64,000 nucleotides of DNA from Lotus japonicus (Eukaryota; Streptophyta; Magnoliopsida; Fabales; Fabaceae). Below the pieces are notes generated by a model. It saw only the letters and a list, made by a program, of their open reading frames with translations. It did not search any database and had not been told where the DNA came from. The stretch lies in assembly GCF_012489685.1 (NCBI RefSeq), contig NC_080043.1:36657127-36721126 (forward strand), read 5' to 3'. How positions within the stretch are numbered: the stretch's first letter is position 1; the number at the start of each line of letters is the position of its first letter. The translations under genes were made by a program, and so were the position numbers. This document shows, piece after piece, positions 1 to 11,800 of the stretch.

Positions 1-728
1 GATTGAGGGTTGTACGGTGTGTCCCCTACGAGAATTGTTCATCTGCGGATGATCGTGAATATGGCCATTGGTGTTGAGGTGGTTGTGTGAATGGTGTGGT
101 CGCTAGCCTAACTGAACTTAGGTGACTGACTGAGATATAACTTAAAGATTATGCTTATTATACCTTGTTATTTATGAGAGTACATGTATATGTGAATGTT
201 TTTATGAGAATATGAGACCTGACCCTTGCGCTACTTGTTTATGTGTTTATTTGGGGGGGGGGGATGGGGGGTAGATGGTTATGAAGATAACGACGACGAC
301 TCATTCTTGGGAGTTGATACTACGTGACGAGCCACTACCGGATGACGACTACACTCCTAAAGAAGAGGAAGAAGATAAAGAGGAAGGGGCCAAGGATGTG
401 GGTGGGTTGAGAGACATCCATTTTCTCTTTGGGTGGAGAGTACCGAGTTCGGGAAGCATTGAACAATTATTTTGTTTTCATTTGGATAAATAAAGTTGAT
501 GTAATTTACTTTGGTTTTAGACGTATGTTTCATGCTTATTTTATTTAATTCAAAAGTTTTGAGATGATGTTTACTTCCGCGAGATTTGTAAAGGTTAATC
601 TTTCAAGAGTTTTGCAAATAATGAACCTTTGTCATTAATCAAAGATTAATAATTGAATTGACGAAAATTCTTTACGAAAATTGGATTAATTGGTTACTGT
701 GTGACCCTCGAGAAATTGGGGCGTTATA
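1..728 (+). mobile_element. Long LTR copy A, left part outside the window
   Basis: This is a second copy of the LTR at 28834-31478, in the opposite orientation. Shared blocks include the stretch around 35-70, which is the reverse complement of about 29830-29865, and the terminal block ending near 728 (ggggcgttata), which matches the reverse complement of the start of the other copy. The copy keeps an ORF at 275-493 with a Ser-Trp-x-Leu-x-Leu-Arg-Asp-Glu motif followed by an acidic run, as in the other copy. It abuts copia-type sequence at 729, so it probably inserted into that element. Its left end and any target duplication lie outside the window. Confidence 0.75.
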
Positions 729-1995
729 GAGGCTGCTGCTCTGAAAGCTCAGGCCCTTGCCTCTGACACTGCGATGACTTCATCCTCTGCTCAAGTCATT
801 GGTTCAATTCCTGGCTCTGACATTCCTTCTACCTCTGATCAAGCCATTCCTCTTGCTGCAACTGGATCTGACATTGCCTCTATTCATGCAAAACTTGATT
901 CTTTCCAGAGGCAACTCGATCAACAAGCTGCTATCAACAAGGGAATGCAGGAAATGTTTGCTACTATCCTCAGCAGATTGCCAGAACCTCAACCCTAGAT
1001 TTAGGAACTCTATTTCTTTTGCACCCTTCTTTCTTATTATGTTTTTAAATCATTTATAGTTTATGCTCTTTCTAAACCTCATCTTTAATTAGTTATCTCG
1101 TTGATTTACTAACTCTTCTTTCTTCTGTTAGTTTATTATTATTTCTTTTTAGCATACTCATTAACAAACACATAAGCTTTGCAAAAAAAAATTCCTTTAT
1201 TTCATTCTTCATACTTTTGCATTACATTTAAAACGGAGGATTTTTCCTCGTGGCTTTGCAACGCCGACGCATCTCTGCCTTATCAAGCTCCAGACGATGT
1301 TGTTGATACTCCAAGCGGACCAAGTTCTCGCGCATCCTCTCCTTCCCCTCTACCGGAGACTCTGTCTTGCTCTCAAGCGAAGCCTCTACAGCACGGATCT
1401 CCGCAAATATTTCCAACTCCCTCTGGAAGAGCTCCTGCATTTCCTCCACAAACTCCAAGAAGACTCGGAGTGTGGTGTGCAGCTCTGGACTCAGATTCAG
1501 TCCCAACAACTGGATAATCAGTTGCTGGATGCTGGGATTCTCCGGATGCCTCACGTTGAACAAGAGATCTTCCTCAAAGGCTCTTTTCCTAAGCTCTCTC
1601 ATGCAAATCTCAAAGGATGCCATTGAAGTGTTTGTTACTAGAAACAAATGAACTATGAAGACTGTTATGGAATCACTGTTATTTATACTCAAAGTTCAGT
1701 CTCCAGAAGTTATTGCTGAAGCAGTTTCTCGAGGTGTTTCTCTGAAAACTGATGCAAGTCTTAAAGTCTTTTGACCGGTGGTAAACGTCTTTTTCCTTCT
1801 TGGCCGGTGTTCTTCACCTCATTTAATTTCTTCATCTGCATTCACTATTTTCATAATTATCCTTATTATCTATTTTATTTTATTTTCTTTAACGTAGTCC
1901 TTCTCTAAGGGGGAGTACCTTGTACTTCAAGCTAAGTTTTTCACACTCTCAACTCTTTTTGCTTATGACAAAAAGGGGGAGTACACCCAGTTTTT
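729..1995 (+). mobile_element. 3' internal end of a SIRE-like copia retrotransposon
   Basis: A sense reading frame runs from the LTR junction at 729 to a stop at 998. It ends in a heptad-like stretch (AKLDSFQRQLDQQ) and a Pro-rich tail, and looks like the last part of an extra ORF after pol. Two polypurine motifs (aaggggga type) lie near 1908-1916 and 1970-1982, just before the 3' LTR. Such repeated GGGGGAG tracts are typical of SIRE/Maximus elements. No gag, protease, integrase or RT is visible, because the rest of the element is cut off by the LTR at 1-728. Confidence 0.6.
1228..1692 (-). CDS. Antisense ORF inside the SIRE-like element (154 aa)
   Basis: A clean 154-codon ORF reads opposite to the host retroelement, between its last sense ORF and its 3' LTR. 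Translation may start at the upstream Met or at an internal Met near residue 24 (MASFEICMRELRKRAFEEDL). The product is rich in Glu, Arg and Leu, with a likely long helix or coiled coil at about residues 75-140 and no membrane segment. I cannot name a family. Extra ORFs, some antisense, between pol and the 3' LTR are known for several plant LTR retrotransposons, so this is probably element-borne. Whether it is expressed cannot be seen. Confidence 0.45.
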   Translation of the reverse strand: MSINNSDSITVFIVHLFLVTNTSMASFEICMRELRKRAFEEDLLFNVRHPENPSIQQLIIQLLGLNLSPELHTTLRVFLEFVEEMQELFQRELEIFAEIRAVEASLESKTESPVEGKERMRENLVRLEYQQHRLELDKAEMRRRCKATRKNPPF

Positions 1996-3228
1996 GATGT
2001 GTATATTGTGCTAGTGTGATTTCTTTTTCTTTTGGAGAATATTAAGTGATCAATCGCTATGACTGTAGATCTTTCATGAGGCACCAACAAGTTAATTATC
2101 GTATATGAACAATTATGGTACTCTAACGTTGTTCTCTGAATGTTTAATGGACAGGCTATGACTCTGGTCTAAATACACACTTATCAGAAGCACAAAGCAA
2201 AAGAGTAGTCAATACAATGCTTTCGCTCTCACTATGTTCTGTTTGAACAGTAGTATATGCTTTAGAAGTTCTAAATATCATAAGCTCTGATGTGGATTCA
2301 AACCACTTCAAGTTCTGAAGACCAGAAGCTCTGAAGGTCCAGAAGCTAAGAAGTGAAGACTCTGAAGTCCAAGAGTAAGCTAGCTCTGAAGACCAAGTAC
2401 TTCCAACTCTGATGACTAGAAGTTCTGATGAACAGTCCAGAAGCAGAAGCTACGAAGGTCAGAGGATCCAAGCTTCCCTCTGACTCTGATCTCATAAGTT
2501 GCACGCGTTCCAACTTGAAGCGTCACCAGATCAGAAGTCAACTAGAATAAGGCTCACGTCGCTATCCAAGTACAAAAGCAATTGTACCATTCTGACGGCC
2601 TTATCTAAGATGTTCAGCTATAGCAGAATCTGAAAGTTCCGGATTTGCCCTCCAACAGTAGCATTCCATGCAACGGATACAACCCTAATACTTGGAGTAT
2701 GTATAGAGGCTGAAGTTGGAAGAAAGAAGCTAAGAAACTTTGTGCAAAACTCAAGCAAATATTCAACCGATCAATTAGCAACCTTTCTTCATTCGTTCTT
2801 ATTGTGTTTACCTTAGCTTTCTTAGAAGCACTTCATTGTAAACCAAAACCCTTCAAACAGTGAGTTTGTATTTCCTTAAGGGACCAAGTTTGGTCATATC
2901 CTTGAGAAGACTAAGAGAGTGAATCTTAGTGTTTGCTAGTTCATTGTATTGTTAGTCACTGAGAAGGTTGCTAGTGCAGTTGTAACAAACATTGAATAGT
3001 GGATTGCCTTCATTCTAAGAAGGAAGAAATCACCTTAACGGGTGGACTGGATTAGCTTGAGAGATTATCAAGTGAACCAGGATAAAATACTCGTGTGCTT
3101 TTCTTCATCTCTTATCTTTCCACCTTGTGTTATTTGTTACGAAAAGATTTGTCAAAATCTTTGAGTGGGAAAAGTTTTATCTGAAAACGCTATTCAAACT
3201 CCCATTTCTATCGTTTTTCATACCTTCA
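1996..3228 (+). mobile_element. SIRE-like copia 3' LTR
   Basis: It follows a polypurine tract and aligns over most of its length with the solo LTR at 34671-35884. Shared blocks include gaacaattatggtactctaa near 2106 and 34739, the Ser-type repeat block of ctctgaag/ccagaag words, a TATA-like stretch near 2697-2710, and the shared end tatcgtttttcataccttca ending at 3228. Its 5' boundary (tgatgtgtatattg) is diverged and is set by position. It is the 3' LTR of the element whose internal end lies at 729-1995. Confidence 0.7.
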
Positions 3229-5007
3229 GAAGATTCTAGTCGTTGGATCAAAAGGTACAAAGTGTACTTGGTCAGAGCGTAGTACTGTTGGATGGAGACC
3301 TTTTGTCGTAAAGATGTAATTTTCCATCTAGTAGGTTGCATAAGTCTGAACTTCTATCCGATTGGTGTACATATATGACAACTTGAAAGTGTCACCACGG
3401 TTCCTTTATCTTCATCATAGCATTGTGTCCGATCTTGAGATTTCATATTTGAAACTTCTGCACATAGCTTTCTTGGTTTTCAACGGGAAGTGTACTTGAT
3501 TTGACTTTGTAGCTTTCTTTGAATGTGAGCTTTCTTCTTCAGATGGTCTTCTGCTTCTATCGTCTTCATTCTACTTCAGACGATCTTTATTCATCGTTCT
3601 TCCATTCTTCAAACGATGATTCATGCTTCAGTCATTCTGCTTTCTTTCAGATGATTTGACTATGAAGCTTGTTCTTCTTTATGTTCTTCTGAAGCTGTAG
3701 AGTTCATTTCATGATAGACGTTCCTTTCATAAGTTTTGCTTCCATCATTCTTCTAACCTTGCAGACGATGCTTCTTGCTTTATCCATTCTTCTCTCAGAA
3801 GATTTTTCAGCTTAGCACATGCTTCATTTCTTTCTTTAGTTGGTCATTCAGAATGTGACTGATAGCGTTTGATCAAATCTTCTTCTTCTTCTTCAGAAAT
3901 GGATTGTCTTGTGTTGTCTGAATCAGATTGATGCTTGTAGGCGTAGACAATAAGCTTTGCTCCATTTCTTCATTTCTTGGTAGAGAGAGTAAGAGGAAAT
4001 TTTTTATGTTGACATTGACATTATTGTATTTATTTCCTTGATCAACGTGCCTGAAAGGGTATCACGTGATTTCTCAGTACTTTACTTTAGCCTCAAGAAT
4101 GTCAGAGATATTTCCATTTGAATATGGTGCTCTTTTCTCTGAACATTGCTTCCTTTGATCAGCCTTGGGATAAACGATATAGTAGACGTTGAGTGCAGTC
4201 TTCTCATACGATTTGATAGCTTTGCTTGATCTTGCATGAGTTGACTTGAAGCTTTATCTTCTTCTTCGTGTAGATGCTTGATGCTTTCACTTCCCCTTAT
4301 GAAGATGATCATGATGATTTGATTCTTCTTGTGTCTTGATCTTCTTCAGCTTCTTTCTTTCTTCGGATAGACAATGTGGCAAATATAGCATTTCCTTTCT
4401 TGTCCATGATGCCTTGATGCTTTGACGTTTCTTCTTTGTCTTCTTCTGATCAGATCATTTAGTGGATTCAGCATTCCTTTCGTTGTCCAATTTGTCTTGC
4501 TGCTTTGACCAATCTCTTCATTGTCTTCTTGCTTAGACGATGAGCACGTTTGACTTTTTTCGCTTGTCTTGTCTTCCTTCGATGCTCTTTATCATTTCTC
4601 TTCTTTGCTTGAGCGTCTCCTATGTAGTCTTATGTTTTGAATAAGAGGCGACAAGATATGAGGGGCATAAGTGTGATTTCCTGAAATAGAATTCACAAGT
4701 TATATTTAATCACATCACTTATACTCTTGAACATTGTTATCATTCAAAACATGATAGACGATATATATAACTAGCGTTTGAACTTAATATATTTTGTCCA
4801 TTCAAAAAAAAAAACTTAATATATTTTGTTAAATTGATTTGGCAATATTACAGATAGTTAGATAAATACTTGTACCAATCTTTATGTGTTCTAGTAAAAT
4901 ATTGCATAAACAGTTATTATTATTTTATTTAAATAAGAGGTAAAAATAAAAATAGTCTTGATTTATTGCAAAATATTTGTTTTTCTCTTATTAATGTCGT
5001 TGGATAT
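3229..5007. other. No gene: pyrimidine-rich repetitive tract
   Basis: This stretch holds no supported gene. From about 3480 to 4650 the + strand is dominated by cttctt, ttcagacgat and gattctt words in a loose degenerate repeat. It flanks the copia LTR on the side expected to be the insertion target, so it is probably an older repeat. From 4680 to 5007 it becomes plain AT-rich sequence. Confidence 0.5.
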
Positions 5008-5016
5008 TAAAAAAAT

Positions 5017-5281
5017 GGCTAAAATGCACTTTTGCCCCCTGATGTTTCAAGTTTGTGCAAATTCTGCCCCTACTCTATTTTTGTCGATGTTTCTACCCCT
5101 CATGTTTTCAAACAGTGCATCGTCTACCCCTCATGTTTTCAAACAGTGCACCGTCTACCCCTCCGTCAGGGGTAGACGGTGCACTGTTTGAAAACATGAG
5201 GGGTAGAAACATCGACAAAAATAGATAGGGGCAGAATTTGCACAAACTTAAAACATCAGGGGCCAAAAATGCTTTTTAGCC
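5017..5281. mobile_element. MULE-type hairpin MITE with perfect 9-bp target duplication
   Basis: The element is almost entirely one inverted repeat. The left arm starts ggctaaaatgcacttttg and the right arm ends as its near reverse complement (aaatgctttttagcc). Identical 9-bp copies of taaaaaaat flank it at 5008-5016 and 5282-5290. A 9-bp duplication with long terminal inverted repeats is the Mutator-like signature. The left arm contains a short direct duplication (tcatgttttcaaacagtgca occurs twice, near 5101 and 5132). It is non-coding; the short ORF here merely crosses the hairpin. Confidence 0.88.
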
Positions 5282-5316
5282 TAAAAAAATTGTTGCGTCA
5301 AGTATATTTCATGGGC

Positions 5317-5460
5317 GTCCCTAAAGGATAACTCAAGTGGTAAAAGCTAGGGACATAAGGGTTAGAGTGGGATGAAGGGTGAAGGGTCTCGGGTTCGAAT
5401 CCGGAAGAGTGATTAATTTACTAACACTTATAACAACTAACATTTGCCTATAAAAAAATC
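5317..5460 (+). mobile_element. tRNA-derived SINE, copy 1
   Basis: A tRNA-like head carries an A-box-like ggataactcaagtgg and a B-box gggttcgaatccgg. It is followed by a body ending in acatttgcctataaaaaaa. Target duplications atatttcatgggc flank it at 5304-5316 and 5461-5473. Three more copies of the family lie at 13799, 22821 and 61278. Confidence 0.9.
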
Positions 5461-5473
5461 ATATTTCATGGGC

Positions 5474-6150
5474 ATGTGATTTGGTAATTTATCTTATGTG
5501 ATTGAATCTTTAATTCTTGTATGGATTAAGTTATAAATAATTTCATAAAGAAATTACTTTACATCTTTTATGCTTTTCTAACATTTATCATTATCTCATA
5601 CATTGAATTTTTTTATAGATGTGATGATCTTTTTTTCTTATTCTAGGTTTTTGTTTCGGGTTCTTTGGGTTTTGTGGTTGTTGTGTTGGGTGCATTTGTT
5701 TCTCTCTTCAGGGGGCTTCGTGTCCCTGGTGGTATTTCTGTGGCTTGTTGGTTTTGTTCCTCGGTAGGTTTCTTAGGGATTGGTTATTCTAGTTGTGGCA
5801 TCGTTTAGGGTTTTGTTTCTTTTTAGAACTAGCATTGGTCCTTATGACTATATTCTTCAATATATTCCATTTCTTCTTTAGAAAAATAAGGAGGTAATAG
5901 TTTTTTCCATACATAATTGGCTTATTCAGTGTGAACAATTCTTAATCAACTTGGTTAACAATATATTGTTCTTCAATCCATAGTTTATTGGCTTTGTTAT
6001 TAACTGAATGTTATTTTAGTGATTGAATTATTTTAGTAAAATGAGGTAACAAAGAAGAAAGATTGTCTAGAAACGCATTCACCTAATTCTCTAATTGCTT
6101 TCAACTTAAACACTTTTGTAAAGGTTCATTTCACTTATGATGTCGAGAGT
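5474..6150. other. No gene seen
   Basis: This is AT-rich intergenic sequence with a GT-rich patch at about 5640-5830 that resembles a LINE 3' untranslated fragment. No ORF or RNA gene is supported. Confidence 0.4.
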
Positions 6151-7743
6151 TGTTCACCTAACTATCCCTAGCCTAGGTAAATCTATCATTTGGAATTTTT
6201 AGACGTTGTAACATCTAGATCTGACAATTGGTCTCACGGTAACAACAGGGGTTTTTCCCGTTGGGCTCCCAACCCGTCGAGGAGACCCGAGCTCACTCTT
6301 TTCTTAGCTGGTCTTTGCTTTCATGAGTAGTACCAATCAAATATTTTATGTACTCCTCAACTATATAATGTCATACCTATACAACCTTGGAATATCTCTT
6401 GCTTGGGTGCCGGATTGGTTCGGTCCTGTGTCCCTTCGCCTAGAAATCTGCAAAGCGCCGCTCCTTGTTCGTGCCTCATTGCACTGACAATCACTCTCCG
6501 CCCTTGTCGGCCCCGGGTATCACATAATCTCTTACCCTCTAGAAACTAAAATGAACACTACAACTTAAATTATATCCCAAAGACATTCCCAATGACCAAG
6601 TTATCATAAGATAATGTATCATAGGCTTGGGAATCCTCGTTGTCACCCCGTAAACTCCTGCTAGAACCCAGAACCCTACCTGTCACGTGGAAATTAACTA
6701 TTGTTCCTACCCAAGATAGTCTCACCCTAAGACAACTAACTTAATTAATGAGTGGTTTCTCTCTTGAACTGAACCCGCAATTATCTCTTAATCTCATGCT
6801 AGTCCATATAAATCTAACACAAATCACTGATACTTGAAGTGCAGAAAGTAAAACTTTAACACAAGGCATGAATTAAGACATGGGCGTTCTACGCTCATTG
6901 AATTAAGCATACGCCAATTCATATCAACCTCCTGATCTATTTATAAATTAGCGAAGCTCTTTGATTATCATTTAATTGGCTAGAAGCATGAAGCATAGAA
7001 AAAAAAAACACCATACATAAAAGATTTCCATTTACATAATGAATGAGTTTACAAAAATCAAAGAATTAAGCTATAATATCCTAGATACCAAAATAGAAAG
7101 GAATAAGGAAAGAAGAGATGAAACCCATAAGAATGACGACTGATCCACGACCATATAAACCTTCACAAGTCATACATGGCCTCCAAGAGGTTGTCACGAT
7201 CCTCTCATGGTTTCCACCACACTCCGAAGCTGCACTCCATCAATCCATGCACAAGGACCTCTCTTCCATGAAGTCTAGAATCCATTGCTCTGTTCTGGTG
7301 CCAAAATGAGAGTAAAATCGAAGAGAAATGGAGAGATACACAAAAATACAAGTTTTGGTCATTTATAGGAATAAGAGCTATCAAAATGGCGCTTAGCCGC
7401 CCTTTTCTGGCCCTTAGCGCCCTTGTTTCTTCACTTTTGGGTTTTCTCTACCGCCCTTTGGCACTAAGCGCCATGCTCTTTTCTTGATCACTGTCAAAAT
7501 GGTGCTAAGCGTCATTTCCTGGTGCTAAGCGCCAAGCCTTTTTCATATCTTCATTTCAACTTGGATCTTCCTTTAATTTTTTTTCCTACATCAAAACTCT
7601 AAGTTAGAACATGAAATTAATGGCATTTACATTACTGTATTAACTCTTTTAGGAGATAAAATGAACAATGATGCAATGCGAGTATACAAGTAAAAAACGT
7701 GCCTAAAATAATATTCAAATATACATAAAAATGACACTTATCA
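6150..7743 (-). mobile_element. Probable degraded gypsy-type LTR sequence
   Basis: The right edge read on the minus strand begins tgataagtgtcatttttatg, a common start for gypsy-type LTRs in legumes. The interior has GC-rich islands in AT-rich sequence and several GCGCTTAGC/GCGCTAAGCGCC words at about 7390-7535. I found no coding domain and no target duplication, and the left boundary is approximate. Confidence 0.35.
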
Positions 7744-8893
7744 AATAGCAAGGACTTTGGCGTCCTTTTCTTGATTAACACTCATCGCTTGAATCAACGT
7801 GTTCTTCACAAATAGTAGCAAGTTTCCCTTCCTGTGAAGGGGCACGATTTCTCTGTTGACTTCTTGTTTTCGTTGTATAAAGATGAACGGGAATCACTTT
7901 ATCGTTTCTCCATAGATGTAGCCAATGTTCGAGTAAGGGAGAACCAAACTTGAACATGGGACAACAAAGTTATAGGATGGTAAGTCTGGGATGCTCCTCT
8001 GTGGAAGGGCCTCCTTGTTCTCATATCTAACAATCATGTGGGTGTTGAGGTTGGTACCTGCAAGGCCCTCCGACGTTCATGACAACATGGCTGAAGAGAA
8101 ATCAGGATTAGGGTTGAGCATATAGCATATCCTCGAAGCATGTCCCTTTAACATGTACATATACGTAGGGCTGTAACAAACATGGGCAGAATCAAGTGTG
8201 TATATGATATTGTTGTATAACATATATTATCCTGTACTAGTAAATATTACCCTAATTATAAATCCTCATTCTCATTAGCGTAGGACTTAAACAATATTGT
8301 TACTCCCACAAATTGACTGTTGCAACTATTTGTAATATTTCAATAGCTACGGAGTGAAACTGCTATGTCAGCTTACAAGCCTACATGGCATTGCTTGGAT
8401 TTCATAACCCGCATTATCACTTAACAGAGGAAGACTAACAATAGAGACTAATTTATTTCATTAACGAATACTAAAATCTATGAAAAACTTTTGGAGGGAC
8501 AAAATCCAATTTTCCCAAATTTTACAGGGACCTAAACACATTCAACCCAAAAAAGTAAGTGAGAAATGGATTTTGGGTTCATGAATTTGATGTAGTACAA
8601 AATTTCTGCTTTCCTTCTCTCGGTCTTTACTCATCAGCATATTCAAACAGAGCAGTTGCATGTAGTACAAACAGCTTCTATCATCATGGTAATAATCATG
8701 ATTATAATAATTCTTTTTTGGATACATTTATTGTTTTCAATTGGTAAATAATAAAATTTCACATCCACCTTTTTGTAACTTTCAGATCACAACTGAATTC
8801 AAACTAGAGACACTTCAAATGATAGATCAAGCATCCTTTGAAACAAGATTGTGTTACTTCTTCTTTCTAACCATTATAAACTTGTATAAATTT
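7744..8893. other. No gene: 3' flank of the thiolase gene
   Basis: There is no supported coding sequence. The right part probably includes the thiolase 3' untranslated region, which would extend leftward from the stop at 8894. About 8460-8560 resembles a fragment of a small inverted-repeat element. The rest is unremarkable AT-rich DNA. Confidence 0.4.
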
Positions 8894-11800
8894 TCAACAG
8901 TCTCCCCTTTCAAATACAGCAGCAGCTCCCATACCAGACCCTGAAATGATGCACATTTCAATGATGTTATTAAGCAAGGATATGAATAACACTTAAGCCG
9001 TAGCATGCATGTATTAGTCATCTGTTTAACTTTCTCCTCTGTGGACCAAATCTCTTTAAAGCAAAGCAAGGTGGTTCATTATTAGAAAGAATGGACTAAA
9101 TTTGTTAGGAATTCAAGTGTAAGTATGAAGTCCTGCTTTAGTCCATTACATGCTAGATAAAAATAACATAAACCGCCAGAGATTCCTAAATTTACCGCAG
9201 TCAGGGGTACTCTTGAGAATTTAGGACTCATCTGGGTTCTAGAAAAGACCCTCCAATGCCATTAAGTTCTTTTTTTTTTTGAAGTTCTTTTCCTATGCTA
9301 CTTTTCATTTTACTATTCTGAAACAGGTCTTCTTTTCTGGAGATAATTATGCTAACTTATTAAGCAAGCCACTAAGTTTGAATGCCAGCTTAGAAGAATA
9401 GAAACAATTAATTTGCCTCCCACATGATATGCATTTGTCACTAAAACCAAATTTTTAATTCAGCTAAAAAATGATTATATATATGCTTTACATGTTATTT
9501 ATAGAGAGAGAGACCAAAAGAAGAAATCACCTATGCACATTGAGATTGCACCAAAGCGACAGTCCTTGCCCCGACGCTTCATCTCATTCAGCAAAGTTGC
9601 AACACAGCGTGCACCTGTAGCGCCCAAAGGATGCCCAAGAGCAATGGCACCACCATTGACATTGACCTTTCTGGTATCAAGTCCCAATTTCTTGCAGGAA
9701 TAAACAAACTGCGACGCAAATGCCTACACAAGACCAATGTATCGCTAAGCGCTTAGTACAATATTTATTCAAGTTCCACTTGTCCACGTAAACCAAAAAG
9801 TTGTTGCTAGTTATCATAACAACAGCTAAAACCTTTACCTCATTGATTTCAAACAAGTCAATGTTACCAAGTTCAAGACCTGCAGATTTCACAGCGGCCG
9901 GAATAGCAAAAGCCGGACCAACACCCATGACAGAAGGATCTACTCCAACAGCAGCAAAACTCCTGCAAAATTGAATTCACTTGTTCCATGAATTTAAATT
10001 TTAAATTTAAAGATATATAAAAAGAAGGACATGGTTGCAAGCTTCAAAGATCCTCTATTACAGAAACTTCATCAGATAAAGTAACTATTACCTACATACA
10101 ACTAGTAATGTTTCTCAAACTAATTAGCTTGATTATACATCATTATGGTGTACCTGAAGATTCCAAGAATAGGAAGTCCCTTTTGCACAGCCACTCTTCT
10201 CTTCATAAGGAGAACTGCAGCAGCACCATCACTAACTTGGCTAGCATTCCCTAATATTAAAAAGAGTGAAAAAAGTTAACAAAAGATTGATTAGACAAGA
10301 GTTTTCCCAGAGTAACAAGATTAACAAAAAAACAGATTTCTTGAGTACCTGCTGTTGTGGATCCATCCTTCTTGAATGCAGGCTTCAGCTTTGCCAGATC
10401 ATTCACATTTGTGTTCGGTCGGATACCATCATCAACAGAAACGACAATTTGCTTCACCTCTCCAGTTTTAGGGTCCACAATCTTTTGAATTTTGAAATAA
10501 ATCATTAGTAATATGATATTACAAATATTAAGAGGAAAATCATCTTAGCAGTTGACACTGACCTTAGTAGAAACTGGAATTATTTCTTCTTTGAATTTAC
10601 CAGAAGCTATTGCAGCTGCAGCACGCTTGTGAGACTCAACCTAATAAACACAAATTAAAAGACTTTACCCATCTGGATAATCTTTTCATAGATTCTTAGC
10701 ATATTAATTGTATGTTTGAAAATCTCCCTACGATTAATTCTAAAGCCAGAATCAACTCGGGGGAAAAGCTTCCGTGAGTAGTATAAGGGTTTCAGAATTG
10801 ATTCTAAACAAAAAGAAGGTGATCCAAACATGCTACAAATACAATGTCAGACTTACAGCAGCCTGGTCTTGCTCTTGTCTTGTCACACCATAACGCTGTG
10901 CAACATTCTCAGAAGTGATTCCCATAGGAAGAAGACAATCCCGGGCTTGCGCAAAGGCCTCTACCTGTTAAAACAGTGAAAAGCCAAACTGAATAAACTA
11001 CGTTTGAAAGGAAAATGTGAAGCTCAAAAATTACAGCTTCAACGTACATTTGAGCTAGCTTTACGAGTCGGCCTTGAAATATTATCTTGTGTCATACACT
11101 CCAATCCAGCCCCAATGCCTTCATCAAATAACAAGAAGATTAGGCCAAAAAAAAAAAAAAAAAAAAAAACAAAAGTCCATGGCATTTAAACAGAGAATAG
11201 ATTCATTTTTACCAATGTCATAGAATCCAGCTTTTATGTACGCAGCAACATCAGCAACAGCTTGAAGTCCAGATGAACATTGCCTATTGACAGTTCGGAG
11301 CGGCACCGTCTCTGATTGAAAATTGAAGGAGATAGTCATGTAATTGAAATTGAGCTAAAAGCCTAGTAAAACACATGCTAACTTGTAGCATTAAATCAAA
11401 TGAAATCATGATTTTGGTCATGGTCAATAAAGACCTTGAAATTTACCTGGGAAACCCGCATAGAAAGCTGCCATTCTGCACTCAATTGCTCTTTCTGATC
11501 CTGGTGCTAGCACTGTGCCAACAATTATGTCTCCTACTTCACTTGGGTTCACATTTGTTTTCTCTATCACAGCCTACATGAAACTGGTGAATGAGAAACT
11601 ATGGAAAGGGGAAAAGAAACTTAGAAATGAAAAAGAAAGAAACCAGACAATTGTGAATAAAACCATTTCAAGGTTGATAAGCTCCAAACATGAATCACTA
11701 CAGACTACAGTGATTCGGTCTCTAGAGTAATTTTTTAAGCAACCATTATATTTTAATAACTTCATAATTTATCATACAAGCAATATTTTATTCAAGGTAA

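Noticed and set aside
5340..5402. Possible tRNA gene
   Set aside because: The A- and B-box-like words belong to the tRNA-derived head of a SINE with a target duplication; no cloverleaf or anticodon arm is complete.
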